DNA of 64,000 bases, taken from positions 682,001 to 746,000 of the forward strand of contig NZ_CP126307.1 in assembly GCF_030144325.1 (NCBI RefSeq). The letters are read 5' to 3'. The position numbers and the translations under genes are program-made. Within the stretch, counting starts at the first letter, position 1. The number at the start of each line of letters is the position of its first letter. Source of the stretch: Bosea vestrisii. Lineage in GTDB: Bacteria > Pseudomonadota > Alphaproteobacteria > Rhizobiales > Beijerinckiaceae. The notes below the pieces were generated by a model that worked only from the letters and a program-made list of their open reading frames with translations, made no database searches and had not been told where the DNA came from. Positions 18,824 through 28,139 of the stretch are shown here, piece by piece.

Positions 18824-20032
18824 TCAATCCTTGAACAAGGGCGTCCGGACATGTCCGGACGTGGCATAGGCCAACGATGCCGCGAGACGGTCGAGAGGCA
18901 CGCGCCAGGCCAGCAGGTGGCCGACTGCGATCTCGACGAGCAGAGAGGCGGCCTTGTCCGCCGGGCAAGCGTGGGCGCCAGCGCCGAATTCGAAGGATTT
19001 CCGGTTCGCCCGCGCAATGTCGAGCCGATCGGGGTCGGGGTTGAGCGTGGGATCGCGGTTGGCCGCCGCCAGCAGGACGATGATCATCTCGCCCTGGCGC
19101 AGCCTGTGACCGGCGATCTCGCCATCGCGCGCCATGAAGCGAAAAGTGCTGCTGGTCACGGTGTCGTGCCGCGCCACCTCCGCAATGAGCGGACGCAACA
19201 AGGCCTTGTCGGCGTCGACCTTCGTGCACAACGCCGGATCTCGCGCCAGCGCGAGAAGGGTCGATCCGATCAGCGACGCGGTCCCGGCATAGCCCTGGAT
19301 CATGTAGCCAATGGCGTTGACGATCACATCCTTGTCGTCGCATCCGAGGCGCGTCGCCTCCCGGATCAGCGCATCGAAGAGCGGCCCTCGCCGCTCGGGG
19401 TCGTCCGCTAGCGTGCCCACAAGGTCCAGCAGCGCTTTCGCGCCGCGATGCCCGCGCGCGATCATCTCGGGTGTCGCTGTCGGGATTCCGGTTCCGACAG
19501 CCGCTGCGGCGGCGCCATAATCGCCGAGCCAACCCATGACGTCGCCGAAGTGCCTCTGGGGGATGCCGAGCAGGCGAGCGATGACTTGCACCGGCAGCGC
19601 GAACATGAACCGGGTGATCCAGGCTTTGTCACGGACCGGCCCCAGCTCGTCATAGAGTTCGGCCGCACGCCCCCGCGCAATATCCGACACCTGACGAAGG
19701 TCGATGCTGGCCAAAGCGCCCGCTACCGCGTCCTTGAGGTTGCCGTGTGCCTCATCGTCGCGCAGCCGCACAAGCCGACCGAAAATTTCGGCTGCTGCGC
19801 CGCCGCGTAGCGCCTCTGGGACCGGCTCGCTCAAAGGACGGGTGAGACAGACCGGACTGGCCAGGACCTCGGCGACGGACGCGGCGCTCGCAGCCACCCA
19901 CCAGCCATTGATCTCGTCTCGGAAGAACGGCCGCTCTCGCGCGAGACGGGCATAATAAGGGTACGGATCCGGATGAGACGGCGCCGCGCGAACATGGGCG
20001 GGATCACCGTCTGTCGAAGTCATCACCTGCAT
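18824..20032 (-). CDS. Cytochrome P450
   Basis: 402 residues from ATG 20032; the frame extends to 20089 and another ATG lies at 20023, and no SD settles it. Seen directly: the K-helix ExxR (E285-V-A-R288), the heme loop FGAGAHACPAD with cysteine ligand C356, and an I-helix region GYAGTASL. It is a soluble bacterial-type monooxygenase needing external ferredoxin and reductase, neither of which is next to it. It is divergent from a LysR gene that probably controls it. The substrate is unknown. Confidence 0.88.
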   Translation of the reverse strand: MQVMTSTDGDPAHVRAAPSHPDPYPYYARLARERPFFRDEINGWWVAASAASVAEVLASPVCLTRPLSEPVPEALRGGAAAEIFGRLVRLRDDEAHGNLKDAVAGALASIDLRQVSDIARGRAAELYDELGPVRDKAWITRFMFALPVQVIARLLGIPQRHFGDVMGWLGDYGAAAAAVGTGIPTATPEMIARGHRGAKALLDLVGTLADDPERRGPLFDALIREATRLGCDDKDVIVNAIGYMIQGYAGTASLIGSTLLALARDPALCTKVDADKALLRPLIAEVARHDTVTSSTFRFMARDGEIAGHRLRQGEMIIVLLAAANRDPTLNPDPDRLDIARANRKSFEFGAGAHACPADKAASLLVEIAVGHLLAWRVPLDRLAASLAYATSGHVRTPLFKD

Positions 20033-20131
20033 CTCTGGACACCATCCGGTTCGCGCCTCGCGCCTTCGTAATGCTGCTTGCGGGGCCATCTGTCGAAGTC
20101 ATAGTATCGCTAGTGCCGATCAGCTTTTTGC

Positions 20132-21097
20132 ATGAGCATGGACAGCGAAGCCCTCGAGACCTTTGTCACCATCCATCATGCCAACGGGTTTTCCCGCGCC
20201 GCTGAAATCCTCGGCCGCTCCCAACCGGCGATCAGCCGGCGCATCGCGCTGCTGGAGGGCGAACTCGGCGTGCCGGTGTTCGAGCGAGCTGCGGGTGGAG
20301 TGGTGCTCAGTGAAGCAGGCGGAGTGCTACTGCCCCATGCCGAACGCGTGCTGGCCGCGCTGCGCGATGCGCAGAGCGCGATCGAGGCGATGCGCACGGG
20401 CGATGCCGGCCATGTCGCGCTCGTCACCGTCGGCACGCTTGCTGGATCGAACCTCACCGCGGTGCTGAAACGCTTCACAGCCGATCACCCTGGAATCGAT
20501 CTGTCGATCAGCACCGCCACGAGCGCCGAGGTCAGCGAGCTGGTGAGGCGTGGCGAAGCCATGATCGGACTGCGCTATCTTCTCGATGTCGCGCCCGACC
20601 TCGTCTGCGAGCATATCGCGTCGGAAACCATGGCCGTCGCATGTGCCCCCGAACATCCTTTCGCCGGCACGTCCCTGGCGTCGATGTCGGCCTTGCGCGA
20701 CGAGCGCTGGTTCGCCTTCCGCAATGCCTACGATCTACGCGAAAGCTTCGCGGACAACATATTCGCACAGTTTCAGGCATGCGGGATCGGCGAGATCCGC
20801 TGGACGCCCGTCGACAGCCTCAACGCGATGAAGCGATTGGTCGAGGCTGGCCTTGGCCTCGCGCTATTGCCGGAAAGCGCGATCGAGGAGGAGCTGCGCA
20901 CCGGTTCGCTGGCCACCATCGTGATCTCTGACCTCAAGGTGGCCAATCCCGTCTATGCCGTCATTCGCCGAGGTGGCTATCTCAGTCCCGCCACTCTCAA
21001 TCTGCTGTCGCTCCTGAGAAGTGAAGCGGGCCTCGTCAATCGCTCGACTGTGCGGGACGCGAACCGACCACCGCAGGCAGCTCGGCTACCCACGTAA
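20132..21097 (+). CDS. LysR-family transcriptional regulator
   Basis: 321 residues with an N-terminal winged helix (LETFVTIHHANGFSRAAEILGRSQPAISRRIALLEGELG) and an effector-binding domain from about residue 90. ATG 20132 has no good SD and 20138 is an alternative. It is divergent from the P450 gene across about 100 bp, which makes the P450 its probable target. The 13-bp repeat CTGTCGAAGTCAT occurs at both 20011 and 20090 in the shared region. Confidence 0.87.
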   Translation: MSMDSEALETFVTIHHANGFSRAAEILGRSQPAISRRIALLEGELGVPVFERAAGGVVLSEAGGVLLPHAERVLAALRDAQSAIEAMRTGDAGHVALVTVGTLAGSNLTAVLKRFTADHPGIDLSISTATSAEVSELVRRGEAMIGLRYLLDVAPDLVCEHIASETMAVACAPEHPFAGTSLASMSALRDERWFAFRNAYDLRESFADNIFAQFQACGIGEIRWTPVDSLNAMKRLVEAGLGLALLPESAIEEELRTGSLATIVISDLKVANPVYAVIRRGGYLSPATLNLLSLLRSEAGLVNRSTVRDANRPPQAARLPT

Positions 21098-21240
21098 AGC
21101 GATCGCTCGCATTGCCCTGCTCCATTTCCTTCGCGGCACTTGCGCATCGGTGCAGAGCCATCTGTCGCCGCGTGCCCACTGACTTAGGCTCCAACCGCGC
21201 TATAACCGGGCAAACGCCCTATCCAAGCCGGGAGGACATC

Positions 21241-22413
21241 ATGCTCGCCAACGCGCCCCGCCCCTTCAACTTCGACCTCGGCGAGACTGCCGATGCGATC
21301 CGCGACACCGTCCATGCCTTCGCGCAGGAGAAGATCGCGCCGCGCGCCGAGGAGATCGACAAGACCAACCAGTTCCCGCGCGATCTCTGGCCGCAAATGG
21401 GCGCGCTCGGCCTGCACGGCATCACCGTCCCGGAGGAATATGGCGGCGCCGGCCTCGGCTATCTCGAGCATTGCGTTGCGATCGAGGAGGTCTCGCGTGC
21501 CTCGGCCTCGGTCGGCCTCAGCTACGGCGCTCATTCCAATCTCTGCGTCAACCAGATCGCCCGCAACGGCAACGCCGCCCAGAAGGCGAAGTACCTGCCC
21601 AAGCTGATCTCCGGCGAGCATGTCGGCGCGCTCGCCATGTCCGAGCCCGGCTCCGGTTCCGATGTCGTCTCGATGCGGACCAAGGCGGTGAAGAAGGGCG
21701 ACCGCTATGTCCTGACCGGCAACAAGATGTGGATCACCAACGGCCCGATCGCCGAGACTCTGGTGGTCTACGCCAAGACCGATCCGGAGGCCGGCTCGCG
21801 CGGCATCACCGCCTTCCTGATCGAGAAGGGCATGAAGGGTTTTTCGACCCATCAGAAGCTCGACAAGCTCGGCATGCGCGGCTCCGACACCTGCGAGCTC
21901 GTCTTCGAGGAGTGCGAGGTTCCCGAGGAGAACGTGCTCGGCTCGGTCGGCCGCGGCGCCAACGTGCTGATGAGCGGGCTCGACTATGAGCGCGTCGTGC
22001 TCTCGGCCGGTCCGCTCGGCATCATGCAGGCGGCGATGGACATCGTCCTGCCCTATATCCACGAGCGCAAGCAGTTCGGCCAGTCGATCGGCGAGTTCCA
22101 GCTCGTCCAGGGCAAGGTCGCCGACATGTATGTCGCGATGAACTCGTGCAAGGCCTATGTCTACGCCGTCGCCAAGGCCTGCGACCGTTCCGAGACCACC
22201 CGCGAGGACGCCGCCGGCGCCATTCTGATCGCCGCCGAGAAGGCGACGCAGCTGGCACTCGACGCGATCCAGCTGCTCGGCGGCAATGGCTATATCAACG
22301 ACTACCCGACCGGCCGCCTGCTACGCGACGCCAAGCTCTACGAGATCGGCGCGGGAACCAGCGAGATCCGGCGCATGCTGATCGGCCGGGAGCTGTTCAA
22401 CAAGACGAAGTGA
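21241..22413 (+). CDS. ivd: Isovaleryl-CoA dehydrogenase
   Basis: 390 residues from ATG 21241 with GGAGG 5-6 bp upstream; the frame extension to 21112 is rejected. It has the acyl-CoA dehydrogenase fold, with AMSEPGSGSD and WITNGP lining the flavin site. The catalytic base is E250 in GLDYERVVLSAGPLGIMQA, the position used by isovaleryl-CoA dehydrogenases, while the usual C-terminal glutamate site reads YEIGAGTSE. It oxidises isovaleryl-CoA to 3-methylcrotonyl-CoA using FAD and passes electrons to ETF. It makes the substrate of MccB (10004-11611). Confidence 0.92.
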   Translation: MLANAPRPFNFDLGETADAIRDTVHAFAQEKIAPRAEEIDKTNQFPRDLWPQMGALGLHGITVPEEYGGAGLGYLEHCVAIEEVSRASASVGLSYGAHSNLCVNQIARNGNAAQKAKYLPKLISGEHVGALAMSEPGSGSDVVSMRTKAVKKGDRYVLTGNKMWITNGPIAETLVVYAKTDPEAGSRGITAFLIEKGMKGFSTHQKLDKLGMRGSDTCELVFEECEVPEENVLGSVGRGANVLMSGLDYERVVLSAGPLGIMQAAMDIVLPYIHERKQFGQSIGEFQLVQGKVADMYVAMNSCKAYVYAVAKACDRSETTREDAAGAILIAAEKATQLALDAIQLLGGNGYINDYPTGRLLRDAKLYEIGAGTSEIRRMLIGRELFNKTK

Positions 22414-22432
22414 GGGGGCGCGACGCTTTCTT

Positions 22433-22571
22433 CCTTCTCCCGGATGGGAGAAGGTGGCGCGGAGCGCCGGATGAGGGCCTGCCCTAACCGCAGAAGGCGC
22501 AGCGGCCGTTGCGTTTCAATAATCAGCGGCGGTCCCTCACCCCTGCCCCTCTCCCATACGGGAGAGGGGTT
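22433..22571. repeat. Intergenic palindromic repeat, two inverted halves
   Basis: The left half has CCTTCTCCC-GGAT-GGGAGAAGG followed by TGGCGCGGAGCGCCGGATGAGGG. The right half has CCCTCACCCCTGC followed by CCCTCTCCCATACGGGAGAGGG. Same family and layout as 9842-9994; it fills the ivd to GGCT gap. Confidence 0.7.
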
Positions 22572-22603
22572 TCCCCGCGCTCTGCGACCAAGCGAACGAG
22601 CCT

Positions 22604-23146
22604 ATGCCCCTCTACTTCGCCTACGGCCTGAACATGGACGTCGCCGGCATGGCCCAGCGCTGCCCACGCTCGAAGGCGCTCGGCCTCGCCTGTTTGCCGC
22701 GCCATCGCTTCATCGTCACCACCGACGGCTATGCCTCGGTGGTCCGCGACCCGCGCGAGAGCGTCCAGGGCGTGCTCTGGGATTGCGCGCTCGGCGACAT
22801 CCGCACGCTCGACAAGTTCGAGGAGCTCGCCAGCGGGCTCTATGTGAAGATCAGCCAGCCGGTCATCGTCGAGGGCGGCGCGAAGCGGGCGCTGATCTAT
22901 GTCGGGCGCAGCGGCACGCCCGGAAAACCCAGGCCCGGCTATCTTGAACAAGTCGTCGCCGCAGCGAAAGAGCGGGCCTTGCCAGAGGCTTACATCGCCG
23001 GCATGACTCAGTTTCTGAGCAAGCCTATTCTCGATCTGAAGTCCTTGAATCAGGATGCCATCGAAGCGCTGCCGCCCGGCCCGGTCGCCGGCGTCAGGCC
23101 GCGTGCCGCAGCTCCGACAAATCCAACCGGCAAACGGTCCGAATAG
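22604..23146 (+). CDS. Gamma-glutamylcyclotransferase-like protein
   Basis: 180 residues with a GGCT-like (AIG2) barrel: LYFAYGLNM at the N-terminus in place of the commoner YGSN, the GVLWDCALGDIRTLDKFE stretch, and a candidate catalytic glutamate in DKFEELASGLY. Family members cleave gamma-glutamyl amines or peptides to 5-oxoproline; the exact substrate is open. The last 30 residues are a variable proline/alanine tail. No operon partner is evident. Confidence 0.75.
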   Translation: MPLYFAYGLNMDVAGMAQRCPRSKALGLACLPRHRFIVTTDGYASVVRDPRESVQGVLWDCALGDIRTLDKFEELASGLYVKISQPVIVEGGAKRALIYVGRSGTPGKPRPGYLEQVVAAAKERALPEAYIAGMTQFLSKPILDLKSLNQDAIEALPPGPVAGVRPRAAAPTNPTGKRSE

Positions 23147-23291
23147 TTTCAATTCTCGAAAGAGTGACGCTGACGCATGCGCGCCATGCGCGAGCCCTCC
23201 ACGGCTGCGAAAGCCGCGCTGGCCGGGACAGGCGGGAGGCGTCCGGACAGGATCCGGGCTCCTTTCCCGAACTGTCTCGATGGAGGCCCCA

Positions 23292-23801
23292 ATGAGCGGA
23301 ATCGTCGGCTGGATCACCGGCAAGATCAAATGGCTGCTGCTGATCGCAGCGATCGGCGGGCCGGTCCTCGCCTTCTTCAGCTGGCAGGATGGCGAACGCG
23401 TCAGGACGATTGCGGCGAAGGGCATCGAGGCGCAGGCCTCGGTCGAGGGCGCGACCCGCACCAAGCGCCGCCGCGGCGGCACCAGCTATTCCGTCGACCT
23501 CGCCTGGAAGGATGCGACCGGCAAGGACCGCACTGCCGAAAAGATCTCGGTCTCGACCGAGTTCGCCAGCCGCATCATCAGAAACGACAAGCTCACCGTC
23601 GACACGCTGAAGATCAAATACCTGCCGGACGAGCCCGGCAAGGACGCGGTGATCATCGCCGACGACGCCGCCAAGCAGGCCGACCAGGACAGCGAGATGA
23701 TCTATGTCGGCGCCGGAGCCGGTGTGATCGGCGTCATCGGCTCGGCGCTGTTCTTCCTGCTCGGGCGTCGTCGCTCGCAAAGTGAAGAGCAGGCCGCCTG
23801 A
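23292..23801 (+). CDS. DUF3592-like membrane protein
   Basis: 169 residues from ATG 23292 with GGAGG 5 bp upstream. One membrane helix lies near 12-29 and a second near 139-160. Between them is a soluble beta-rich domain (EAQASVEGATRTKRRRGGTSYSVDLAWKD ... IKYLPDEP) of the kind found in DUF3592 proteins, probably on the periplasmic side. Function unknown. Confidence 0.65.
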   Translation: MSGIVGWITGKIKWLLLIAAIGGPVLAFFSWQDGERVRTIAAKGIEAQASVEGATRTKRRRGGTSYSVDLAWKDATGKDRTAEKISVSTEFASRIIRNDKLTVDTLKIKYLPDEPGKDAVIIADDAAKQADQDSEMIYVGAGAGVIGVIGSALFFLLGRRRSQSEEQAA

Positions 23802-23902
23802 GGCAGAGCCGTCACGTGCTTTCGCGCCGCTATCCTGCAAGGATGGCGGCGCCAGGCGTTGGTCCGGTGCAGGCTGGTTGCGCCTCTCGGGGAGCGAGAT
23901 CG

Positions 23903-24286
23903 ATGAAGCTCGTCAGTGCTGCCGCTATCCTGCTGCTCTTTGTCACCCCGCTCGCCGAAGCAGCCCTTGCCCGCTCGCCGGAAACACCGGCGCCACCGCT
24001 GACCTGCGGTGGTGACGAGCCCTATTGGAGCCTGAAGCTCGGGGCCGACGGCAAGGCCCGCTTCTCCGATGGCGACGGCGAGGCCACCATTTCCCCCTTC
24101 ATCCTGCAGCAGAGCCGCAATACGACGCTGATCGCGGGCGTCACCTTCGGGTTGAAGGCCGAGATCCGCGCCGTCATCGGCCACGAGGCCTGCTCCGCAA
24201 CCAACGGCGACGACGACAGGCCGATGACGATCTCGGTCTGGTACAAGGACGGACTGCTGTCCGGCTGTTGCCAGCCGGACAGCTAG
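23903..24286 (+). CDS. Exported COG3650-like protein
   Basis: 127 residues from ATG 23903 (GGAG 8 bp upstream). A signal peptide ends near AEAALA. The mature domain shows CGGDEPYWSLKL at the start, and C-x5-DDDRPMTISVWYKDGLLSGCC near the end. These are features of the COG3650 group, in which conserved cysteines probably pair in the periplasm. Function unknown. The upstream part of the frame is non-coding by my reading. Confidence 0.6.
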   Translation: MKLVSAAAILLLFVTPLAEAALARSPETPAPPLTCGGDEPYWSLKLGADGKARFSDGDGEATISPFILQQSRNTTLIAGVTFGLKAEIRAVIGHEACSATNGDDDRPMTISVWYKDGLLSGCCQPDS

Positions 24287-24320
24287 AGCATTTCCCTATT
24301 CAGGGGTGGAACTGGTGGCC

Positions 24321-26117
24321 TTACGCCACCAACCCCTTGGCGAGCTCGCTGACCTGCTTCTCGAACAGCGCCCGGTAGATGCCGCCGTCATGGGTCAGCA
24401 GTGTCTCATGCCGGCCCTCTTCCACGACCTCGCCGCGGTCGAAGACCAGGATGCGGTCCATGGCGCGCACCGTCGAGAGCCGGTGCGCGATGACGATGGT
24501 GGTGCGGCCTTCCATCAGCCGCTCCATCGCCTCCTGGATCAGCGCCTCCGATTCCGAATCGAGGCTCGAGGTCGCCTCGTCCAGGATCAGGATCGGCGCG
24601 TCGGCCAGGAAGGCGCGTGCCAGCGCCACCCGCTGCCGCTCGCCACCCGAGAGCTTGACGCCGCGCTCGCCGACGAGCGTGCCGTAGCCCTTGGGCAGGC
24701 GCATGATGAACTCATGCGCATTGGCGAGCTTCGCCGCCTGCTCGATCTGCGCCATGCTGGCGCCGGGCCGGCCATAGGCGATGTTCTCCGCCAGCGAGCG
24801 GTGGAACAGCACCGGCTCCTGCTGCACGATCGCGATCTGCGCCCGCAGTGAGGTCTGCGTCGCCGAGGCGATGTCGCGCCCGTCGATGGCGATGCGTCCG
24901 TCGGTGACGTCGTAGAGCCGCTGCACCAGCTTGACGAAGGTTGTCTTGCCGGAGCCGGAGCGCCCGACCAGGCCGACCTTCTCACCGGCTTTGATCGTCA
25001 GCGAGAAGTCGCGATAGAGCGGCTCGATGTGGCCTCCATAGTGGAAGGTCACCTGCTCGAAGGCGATCTCGCCGGCGGTCACGTCCATCGCCGTCGAACC
25101 CGGACGATCCGGCACGCCGAAGGGCAGCGCGTGCATCGCCACCATCTCCTCCATGTCGTTCACCGAACGCTGGAGATTGTGGACGTGCTGGCCGACATCG
25201 CGCAGATAGCCATGCACCACGGCATAGCTGGTCAGAACGAAGGCGACGTCGCCGGGCGTGGCCTGGCCATTGGCCCAGAGCCAGATCACCAGCCCGATCA
25301 CCGCAGCGCGCAGCGCCAGCAGCACGATCTGCTGCGCCGTCCCCGACCAGGTTCCGCGCACCCAGGTCCGCCGCGTCCGCCCGGCCCACTTGGCCAGCAC
25401 GCCGGTCAGGCGCTGGTCCTCGCGAGCCTCGGCGCCGAAGGCCTTGACCACCGGATTGCACGAGATCGAGTCGGCCAGCGCGCCGCCAAGCCTGGTGTCC
25501 CAGCTGTTGGCGAGCATCGCCGCCGGCGCGACGAAGCGCAGCGACAGCAGCATCGTCACGACGCAGTAGATCACTGCGCCGGCCAAGACGACCGCACCCA
25601 TCGCCGGCCAGTGCCAGGCCAGCAGCATGGTCGTGCCGAGCAGCACGATCAGCGACGGCAGCAGCGCGATCACGATCGTATCGGTGAGCAGGTCGAGCGC
25701 CCACATGCCACGCGTGATCTTGCGCACTGTCGAGCCGGCAAAGTTGTTGGCGTGCCAGTCGGTCGAGAAGCGCTGCAGGCGCGCAAACGCCTCCTGCGCC
25801 ACGTCGCCCATGGTGCGCAGCGTCATTGCGGTGATGCCGATGAAGGACAGGTGCCGGAAGAACACCGTGCCCGCGCCGAGCGCGATCATCATGGCGAGCG
25901 CCGCAAGCGCGGCGTCGAGCCCGCTTGCCCGTTCGCCGGCGACCGCATCGACCAGCCGCCCGGCATAGAGCGGCATGAACAGGTCGGCAGCGGTCGCCGC
26001 CATCACGGTGAGGACCACACCGGCGACGCGCCAGCGTTGGCGGCCCCAATGTGAAAAAGTGAAGCCGAGAACGGCCCGGAACGGCTCTTGCCGTTCCTTC
26101 TTGGGAGAAAGAGACAT
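24321..26117 (-). CDS. ABC exporter, fused permease and ATPase
   Basis: About 598 residues from ATG 26117; an upstream TTG at 26150 is less likely. Six membrane helices fill the first 310 residues or so. The ATPase domain carries Walker A GRSGSGKTT (385-393), a Q-loop in IVQQEP, signature LSGGERQ (about 489), Walker B LILDE (about 510-514) and H545. This is a type IV half-exporter that works as a homodimer or with a partner; lipids, peptides or drugs are possible substrates. It is convergent with the COG3650-like gene. Confidence 0.9.
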   Translation of the reverse strand: MSLSPKKERQEPFRAVLGFTFSHWGRQRWRVAGVVLTVMAATAADLFMPLYAGRLVDAVAGERASGLDAALAALAMMIALGAGTVFFRHLSFIGITAMTLRTMGDVAQEAFARLQRFSTDWHANNFAGSTVRKITRGMWALDLLTDTIVIALLPSLIVLLGTTMLLAWHWPAMGAVVLAGAVIYCVVTMLLSLRFVAPAAMLANSWDTRLGGALADSISCNPVVKAFGAEAREDQRLTGVLAKWAGRTRRTWVRGTWSGTAQQIVLLALRAAVIGLVIWLWANGQATPGDVAFVLTSYAVVHGYLRDVGQHVHNLQRSVNDMEEMVAMHALPFGVPDRPGSTAMDVTAGEIAFEQVTFHYGGHIEPLYRDFSLTIKAGEKVGLVGRSGSGKTTFVKLVQRLYDVTDGRIAIDGRDIASATQTSLRAQIAIVQQEPVLFHRSLAENIAYGRPGASMAQIEQAAKLANAHEFIMRLPKGYGTLVGERGVKLSGGERQRVALARAFLADAPILILDEATSSLDSESEALIQEAMERLMEGRTTIVIAHRLSTVRAMDRILVFDRGEVVEEGRHETLLTHDGGIYRALFEKQVSELAKGLVA

Positions 26118-26527
26118 GAAAGCATCCGGCCCCGACGAGACCGGCTCCAAATTCAGGCGAAGCGCGACAAGGGTCGTCGCTTCAGAAAACGCGATTGGAA
26201 ATTTTGGCTCGGGCTGCCGAAGAGGCGGGCCTCGTGCGGAACCGACCTAGTGGTGGCGGGTCCGCATGGCGGGAGCGACGATGGTATTGAAACGCATTCA
26301 GCCCTCCCTTTCCTGAGTTGGAGCCAAGGCGGACAACATGCCGCATGCCCGCTTATTGTGCAAGCCGCGTTCAATGCATGGGGCGGTTGCAGCCAAAACT
26401 GATCGGGCTTCGCATTGCCGTCACGATGTTTGGCGACGCGCGCATGGGATTCGCGTGCCATTCTGTCCTTCTCCGCTCGAAGGAGAAGGTGGCAACGCGA
26501 AGGCTGACGGATGACGGCAGGGTTGCT
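26118..26527. other. About 410 bp without a gene
   Basis: No frame with an SD and plausible protein is seen on either strand. The right part (26463-26521) holds a degenerate copy of the CTTCTCC...GGAGAAGGTGGC palindrome family. The rest should contain the ABC exporter promoter. Confidence 0.5.
26463..26521. repeat. Degenerate copy of the CTTCTCC palindrome family
   Basis: CCTTCTCCGCTCGAAGGAGAAGG forms a hairpin followed by TGGCAACGCGAAGGCTGACGGATGACGG, matching the layout of the left half at 22433 (hairpin, TGGC, GGATGA). Confidence 0.55.
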
Positions 26528-27196
26528 TCAAGCAGCCAGCCCGACGCTCACCTTAGCGCCACCGAGGCGGAGGGCGGCGGAAGCTGAGCCCAGCCAGGTG
26601 TGAACGTTCCTGTCCCAGCACCAACCCAGGCGCGGTCGCCCCTTGCTGAACCAGATCGACGGTATTCGCTGATCGCCTGCTTTCCGCGAGCCGGCCATTT
26701 GAATGCAGTTGTAGTTCTTTTTGTCCGTCAGCAATTCCGGATGTTGCATCGTGAGGGCAACCCCCTCCTCCATCGTCAAAGGCGTTCTGCTGCGCCGCTC
26801 GATGATGGCCAAGGATTCCTCCGGGCTGACATTCAGGAGATCACGCCCGGTATCGATGTCGAGAAGGAGATAGAACTCACCGCGGGGAAGGTGAATTCGG
26901 TCGATCACGTGAAAGGCGTCAGGTGACAGGGGCGTCATCTCTACGACGCCAGTTGCCGATTTCGCCTCGATCCGCGCCATAGCATCCGCGAGGCTCACAA
27001 GGCCGGGGCGAAAGGCGACGCACAAAGGAATGTTGCCCGAGGTGGGAATCTCTCCGGCAGAATCGAGCGACGAGGCGAGTCCCTCCACGCTCGTGAGGAA
27101 ATCGGCTTGCGTAACGCCGCACAGCGCGTGAAATCCGCTATCCAGGAGCGTCTTCGCTTGGCGTTCGAGAACGGAGTTGAGCTGGCGGGCGGTCAT
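26528..27196 (-). CDS. DUF5701 family protein
   Basis: 222 residues, soluble. The second half matches the DUF5701 pattern as I recall it: GEFYLLLDIDTGRDLLNVSPEE, RTPLTMEEGVALTMQHPELL, NCIQMAGSR, then WFSKGRPRLGWCWDRNVHTWLGSASA. Function unknown. It stands alone between non-coding stretches. Confidence 0.7.
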   Translation of the reverse strand: MTARQLNSVLERQAKTLLDSGFHALCGVTQADFLTSVEGLASSLDSAGEIPTSGNIPLCVAFRPGLVSLADAMARIEAKSATGVVEMTPLSPDAFHVIDRIHLPRGEFYLLLDIDTGRDLLNVSPEESLAIIERRSRTPLTMEEGVALTMQHPELLTDKKNYNCIQMAGSRKAGDQRIPSIWFSKGRPRLGWCWDRNVHTWLGSASAALRLGGAKVSVGLAA

Positions 27197-27436
27197 AAGG
27201 GCTACAATCCTGCGATGACATTGCGCGGACCCGTTCTCGGATCCCCGCCCCCAATCTAGGGGTCGGGAGAGAAGGTTTCACGTTGCCATTGTGTTCGCAG
27301 ATCGCAGCTCGCCGCCCGAAGTGCGTAACGCATCGAGCCCTCGCTGAACTGCCCTCATCCCCAGGCGTCCGTAATGCGCAGCCTCAAGTGCCGATCTCGG
27401 GTCGACGCGAGATCGATGGGAGAGCAGCGCGCGCCC

Positions 27437-27610
27437 TCACCACAACATTGCCAGCAACCTCATTCCGATCACCAGCAGGAACGCCGCGATGATCGTGGCC
27501 AGCACGCGCTGGCGCTTCGCCCGGTCCGGGAACTGCCTGGCGATCAGGCGGCCGAGCGGCTTGCGGAACAGGAAGGCGATGACCGCCAGGACGATGATGA
27601 AATGGGACAA
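27437..27610 (-). CDS. Small membrane protein, 57 residues, TTG start
   Basis: Begins at TTG 27610, 9 bp after and in the same frame as the stop of the rhodanese gene (27620-27622), and ends at 27437. The chain has two hydrophobic segments (FIIVLAVIAFLF and VLATIIAAFLLVIGMRLLAML) around a basic loop RLIARQFPDRAKRQR. No SD is seen, so translation would depend on reinitiation from the rhodanese gene. The composition argues for a real small membrane protein, but the start is weak. Confidence 0.5.
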   Translation of the reverse strand: MSHFIIVLAVIAFLFRKPLGRLIARQFPDRAKRQRVLATIIAAFLLVIGMRLLAMLW

Positions 27611-27619
27611 GCGCCGGTC

Positions 27620-28030
27620 TCAGCCCTGCTTCGGCTCGGGCGCGTCGAAGGGCGCACCGGCCTTCTTCCAGGCACCGAAGCCGCCGGCGACGTGCGCGAC
27701 CGGCTTCAGCCCCATGTCCTGCGCCGTCTTGGCGGCGAGCGCCGAGCGCCAGCCGCCGGCGCAGAAGAAGACGAACTGCTTGTCCTCCTGGAAAACCGGC
27801 TTGGCATAGGAGCTTTCCGGATCGATCCAGAACTCCAGCATGCCGCGCGGGCAGTGGAAGGCGCCGGGCATGCGCCCTTCCCTCTCGAGCTCGCGCGGAT
27901 CGCGCAGGTCGACGAAGACGGTATCGTCCCGCCCGACCAAGGCTTGCGCCTCCTCGACCGACAGCGTCTTGACCGCAGCTTCCGCCTCCGCCAGCAGCGC
28001 CTTGTAGCCCTTGGTGATCGTGTGCGGCAT
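27620..28030 (-). CDS. Rhodanese-like protein
   Basis: 136 residues forming one rhodanese domain: VFVDLRDPRELEREGRMPGAFHCPRG, then the active-site loop FFCAGGWRSA with C90. Such proteins transfer sulfane sulfur through a cysteine persulfide. The family to which it is closest is the single-domain cytoplasmic type. It may be cotranscribed with the small membrane protein directly after it. Confidence 0.85.
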   Translation of the reverse strand: MPHTITKGYKALLAEAEAAVKTLSVEEAQALVGRDDTVFVDLRDPRELEREGRMPGAFHCPRGMLEFWIDPESSYAKPVFQEDKQFVFFCAGGWRSALAAKTAQDMGLKPVAHVAGGFGAWKKAGAPFDAPEPKQG

Positions 28031-28139
28031 CGCCGGTCCTCCTGCGCGAGGCCGGCAAAGTGGCGGCTGCCGGGCCCAGCGTCAATCGCGGGCTTGCCGG
28101 CGCGCGCCGGCCTCGCCAATCTGCGGCCAGGAGGGGCTC

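Noticed and set aside
18824..20032. P450 as part of a defence or natural-product island
   Set aside because: Only the divergent LysR accompanies it, with no redox partner or pathway genes nearby.
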